NCBI GenBank assembly: GCA_963790715.1
Contig: CAWBPN010000004.1
Span: 1-16,738 of the forward strand
Direction of reading: 5' to 3'
DNA length: 16,738 nt
From: DCFW01 sp963790715
GTDB lineage: Bacteria; Bacteroidota; Bacteroidia; Bacteroidales; Bacteroidaceae
The translations under genes and the position numbers were made by a program. Shown here piece by piece: positions 14,221 through 16,738 of this stretch (positions are counted from its first letter, which is position 1; every line of letters begins with the position of its first letter). The notes below the pieces were generated by a model. That model was not told the DNA's origin. It saw only the letters and a program-made list of their open reading frames with translations, and made no database searches.

Positions 14221-15456
14221 ATGATAGAGATTAATCGTCACATTTTACAAAATGGCTTAAAGCTGGTTCACAGCAGGGATGAAAGTACACAAATGGTGGC
14301 TTTGAACATTATATATAATGTAGGTTCTCGCGATGAAGATGAAAACCATACCGGTTTCGCTCATCTGTTTGAGCATTTGATGTTCGGAGGGTCAATTAAT
14401 ATTCCTAACTATGACATACCCTTGCAAAAAGCCGGAGGTGAAAATAATGCATGGACTAATAGTGACATTACAAATTTTTATCTTACGGTGCCGGCACAAA
14501 ATGTAGAAACCGGTTTTTGGCTGGAAAGCGATCGAATGCTGAGCCTTGACTTTTCTTCTCACAATTTGGAAGTGCAGCGCCATGTAGTAATGGAAGAATT
14601 CAAGCAGCGTTGTTTGAATCAACCGTACGGTGATGTTAACCATATCCTTTTGCCGATGGCCTATAAGGTACATCCTTATCAATGGCCTACAATAGGTAAG
14701 GAACTTTCGCATATAGAAAATGCCACATTGGATAAAGTGAAAGATTTCTTTTTCCATTATTACGCTCCTAACAATGCGATATTGGCTGTTACAGGAAATA
14801 TTTCTTTTGAAGAAGCAAAACGCTTAACTGAAAAATGGTTCGGTGATATTCCGCGCAGAGATGTTGAACCGAAGGCTTTGCCGAAAGAGCCTTTACAAAC
14901 AGAAGAAAGAAGACAAATGGTAGTTAGGCCTGTATCTGTGGATGCTTTGTATATGGCTTTCCACATGGTGGATCACCCTAATCCCGACTATTATACCTAT
15001 GATATATTGAGCGATATACTTAGCAATGGACGGAGTTGCCGGTTTGAACAACGGTTGATAAATGAAAAGCATCTATTCACTTCGTTGGATGCTTATATAA
15101 CAGGTTCTATTGATCCCGGACTTTTCCAAATCGTAGGGCGACTCGCACCGCATGTCACTCTTGAAGAAGCTGAGGCTGCTGTATGGGACGAGTTGGTACG
15201 TATGCAAAAAGAGAAAGTGTCCGATTCAGAATTGGAAAAAGTAAAGAATAAGTTTGAAAGCCAACATATATTTGCTAATATGAATTATCTGAATGTAGCC
15301 ACAAATATTGCTTATTTTGAGCTTATAGGAAAAGCGGAAGATATTAACACGGAAGTGGATCAATATCACAGTGTGACAACAGAACAAATACGGCGTATAG
15401 CAAATGCTGCATTCAAGCGCGATAATGTTTCTATACTTTACTACAAGGCTCAGTGA
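14221..15456 (+). CDS. M16 family zinc peptidase (single-domain-pair form)
   Basis: A 411-residue metallopeptidase of the pitrilysin/processing-peptidase family. The inverted zinc motif HLFEH is intact (His48, Glu51, His52), and the distal glutamate falls in VVMEEFKQR (Glu125 or Glu126). The N-terminal M16 domain is followed by the second M16 domain, with SNGRSCRFEQRLI near 267-280. At this length it is the short M16B type that works as homo- or heterodimers, not the 900-residue pitrilysin form. No signal peptide is evident, so it is probably cytoplasmic or uses a non-classical route. It lies 39 bases after the flippase-like gene with no promoter box or terminator between, so cotranscription is likely. 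Substrate unknown. Confidence 0.92.
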   Translation: MIEINRHILQNGLKLVHSRDESTQMVALNIIYNVGSRDEDENHTGFAHLFEHLMFGGSINIPNYDIPLQKAGGENNAWTNSDITNFYLTVPAQNVETGFWLESDRMLSLDFSSHNLEVQRHVVMEEFKQRCLNQPYGDVNHILLPMAYKVHPYQWPTIGKELSHIENATLDKVKDFFFHYYAPNNAILAVTGNISFEEAKRLTEKWFGDIPRRDVEPKALPKEPLQTEERRQMVVRPVSVDALYMAFHMVDHPNPDYYTYDILSDILSNGRSCRFEQRLINEKHLFTSLDAYITGSIDPGLFQIVGRLAPHVTLEEAEAAVWDELVRMQKEKVSDSELEKVKNKFESQHIFANMNYLNVATNIAYFELIGKAEDINTEVDQYHSVTTEQIRRIANAAFKRDNVSILYYKAQ

Positions 15457-15551
15457 TTTGGCTGATTGGAGACTGACTAAATATTGTGACATTAAAAGAA
15501 AATAATCTTTAAGTACATTAAATGGAAATCTAAATTGATAGCTTTGCACTA

Positions 15552-15559
15552 TATTTTTG
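15552..15559 (+). promoter_or_regulatory. Putative -7 promoter box of the DUF535 gene
   Basis: TATTTTTG matches TAnnTTTG and lies 52 bases before the ATG at 15612. A TTG at 15535-15537 is 14 bases upstream, a little close for a -33 element. The box overlaps the left arm of a seven-base inverted repeat (ACTATAT at 15549-15555, ATATAGT at 15574-15580) that could be an operator. Confidence 0.4.
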
Positions 15560-15611
15560 AAAGAGATAATGAGATATAGTTTATCAAACGCATTTTAAGA
15601 TTTTAGGGGAG

Positions 15612-16577
15612 ATGAATAGTAATAGTAGTAAAAGTGCAGATGCAGTTCACATTCCTTTAATCACAATGTTAAATAAGGGTTGGAAGCTGGCTGAAATAGG
15701 ATATAGTAACAAGGATAAAAGATATAGAAGGAAACAACAATGGAAAATCTTTTATCATATCTTGATTAGTCAAAGATTTGCATCTAAATGGTTCAACATA
15801 TTAAAATCAGATGATTTAAGTTTAATCTTCAAGTATCGTCCCACACTTTATATCAAACCGTTTCGTGTCTATATGTCGACACGGTGGAATAATGCAAAAA
15901 AAATAAAAGTAATAGAAGATACCTATCGGTTTATTTTGCAGCAAAGTAAAGCTTTTCTGCCATTTATTACCGAGAGTAAAATACCCATAGCTCATTTGCA
16001 GCTAAGTGATGAGTATGAAGGCTTTATAACCTTGGAATATGATTACAGATACCGAAAGGAGGGTGAATTGGTAATGGCGTTCACTTGTGAGCAATTAGGC
16101 GGAGATATAGCTGCCTGTGCATTTTCTTTTGAAAAGATAGATACCAATTGGATTTGTAGAATAGGATGTGTACAAGGCCAAAAGAGGAACGATTCAACAT
16201 ATTCGGTAAAGACAGCGCAAAAAATGTTACATGGTTTGCGCCCTAAAGCATTAGTTGTTTTTGCTGTTCAGGAGTTTGTCCGTCAGTTCGGCTTTGTCTC
16301 TTTGTATGGTACGGGTGATTCCATTCAGGCTTATAGGCGTAAACACGCAATTTATATACCGATAATTCATGATATTCATTTTGATTACAATTCGTTGTGG
16401 AACCAGTTAGGAGGACACCCATTCAAAAATGGATGGTATGAATTGCCGCTAACTATGGAGCGTAAGGATATTAAAGAATTTAAAACGTCCAAACGTGCCC
16501 TTCATCGCCGCCAGTATGAGATGTTGGATCATTTGTCGCAACAAATTGGAGATGCCGTTTCTAAGTTAAAAGGCTAA
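15612..16577 (+). CDS. VirK/YbjX family protein (DUF535)
   Basis: The 321-residue protein fits the DUF535 (VirK/YbjX) family in length and in the order of conserved blocks. These are GGDIAACAFSFEKI (163-176), IGCVQGQKRND (184-194), LHGLRPKALVVFAVQEF (206-222), DYNSLWNQLGG (258-268) and the basic tail KRALHRRQYEMLDHL (294-308). No signal peptide or membrane helix is seen, so it is probably cytoplasmic. In enterobacteria the family includes VirK and YbjX, linked to virulence, envelope stress or resistance to antimicrobial peptides, but the biochemistry is not established. AGGGGAG directly abuts the ATG, too close for a standard Shine-Dalgarno; a start at Met19 is possible. It stands apart from M16 by 155 bases and appears to have its own promoter. 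Confidence 0.82.
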   Translation: MNSNSSKSADAVHIPLITMLNKGWKLAEIGYSNKDKRYRRKQQWKIFYHILISQRFASKWFNILKSDDLSLIFKYRPTLYIKPFRVYMSTRWNNAKKIKVIEDTYRFILQQSKAFLPFITESKIPIAHLQLSDEYEGFITLEYDYRYRKEGELVMAFTCEQLGGDIAACAFSFEKIDTNWICRIGCVQGQKRNDSTYSVKTAQKMLHGLRPKALVVFAVQEFVRQFGFVSLYGTGDSIQAYRRKHAIYIPIIHDIHFDYNSLWNQLGGHPFKNGWYELPLTMERKDIKEFKTSKRALHRRQYEMLDHLSQQIGDAVSKLKG

Positions 16578-16671
16578 TAGGCTTTCTTGTTCAATATTTG
16601 TCGGTTGCCGGACAAATGCAATGTTGTTATTTTCTGCCTTAATTTTGACGCAATAGCTTCACAAAAAGACA

Positions 16672-16716
16672 TAAAAAAAGCACCTAAAATCCGATATAAT
16701 CTGAATTTTAAGTGCT
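16672..16716 (-). terminator. Leftward intrinsic terminator at the right edge
   Basis: The arms 16679-16692 and 16703-16716 pair over 14 positions. Read as minus-strand RNA, the two imperfect positions (16684/16711 and 16691/16704) become G-U pairs and the stem is followed by six U residues. Read as plus-strand RNA they are C/A mismatches and no T tract follows. The element therefore serves a minus-strand transcript entering from the right, not the DUF535 gene. Confidence 0.78.
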
Positions 16717-16722
16717 TGTTTG

Positions 16723-16738
16723 TTGCGGAGATCCGACT
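16723..16738 (-). tRNA. Possible 3' end of a minus-strand tRNA, cut by the window edge
   Basis: Read on the minus strand, the last 16 bases fit tRNA positions 58-73. They give A58, G59, U60, then C61 and a T-stem half CGGAU, an acceptor half CUCCGCA, and discriminator A73. The invariant A58 and C61 are in place. No CCA is encoded, which is usual for Bacteroidales tRNA genes. A strong terminator follows at once. The rest of the gene lies outside the window, so identity cannot be stated and the match could be chance. Confidence 0.4.

Noticed and set aside
16596..16617. Hairpin after the DUF535 gene as its terminator
   Set aside because: ATTTGTC and GACAAAT pair with a bulged G, but no T tract follows, so it does not look like an intrinsic terminator; where this transcript ends is unclear.
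1..16738. Mobile element, prophage, CRISPR array or toxin-antitoxin module
   Set aside because: No transposase, integrase, terminal inverted repeats, regularly spaced repeats or small paired genes were seen; the gene order reads as conserved core chromosome.

Overview
The window looks like chromosomal core DNA from a Bacteroidales bacterium (Bacteroides or a close relative; the genus cannot be fixed from sequence alone). Four things point there. The DNA is AT-rich. The exbB-exbD-exbD-tonB order, with a Bacteroidetes-type TonB N-terminus, is typical of the group. A threonine operon is built as thrA / phosphoglycerate-mutase-like gene / thrC. TAnnTTTG promoter boxes precede several transcription units, and most genes lack a Shine-Dalgarno sequence. 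All eleven complete genes are on the + strand. I see no insertion sequence, phage gene or CRISPR array.

Region 1 (1-5984) is an energy-transduction operon. After a 345-base AT-rich non-coding leader come exbB, two exbD paralogues, tonB, a stand-alone PstS-like phosphate-binding lipoprotein and a secreted TPR protein, closed by a clear intrinsic terminator at 5956-5984. ExbB and the two ExbDs should form the proton-driven inner-membrane motor, and TonB passes its energy to outer-membrane SusC-type and other TonB-dependent transporters. The PstS-like and TPR proteins would act outside the cytoplasmic membrane; their link to the motor is inferred from context only.

Region 2 (6006-11036) is a tight threonine-biosynthesis operon with its own promoter box and terminator. 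It encodes the bifunctional aspartokinase-homoserine dehydrogenase (thrA), an alkaline-phosphatase-superfamily enzyme of the archaeal-type phosphoglycerate mutase family (apgM), and threonine synthase (thrC). The genes are 1 base apart or overlap as ATGA. No GHMP-type homoserine kinase (thrB) is present, and the apgM-like gene occupies its slot, so it is best read as a candidate analogous homoserine kinase. This is the most interesting functional point in the window.

Region 3 (11071-15456) encodes an LTA-synthase-family membrane sulfatase-fold transferase, which overlaps by 23 bases a flippase-like multi-pass membrane protein (LPG_synthase_TM/UPF0104), followed by a zinc peptidase of family M16. 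The first two look like an envelope-lipid or glycan modification pair.

Region 4 (15457-16738) holds a separately promoted VirK/YbjX (DUF535) family gene. At the right edge there is a terminator reading leftward whose upstream sequence fits the 3' end of a minus-strand tRNA cut by the window boundary.
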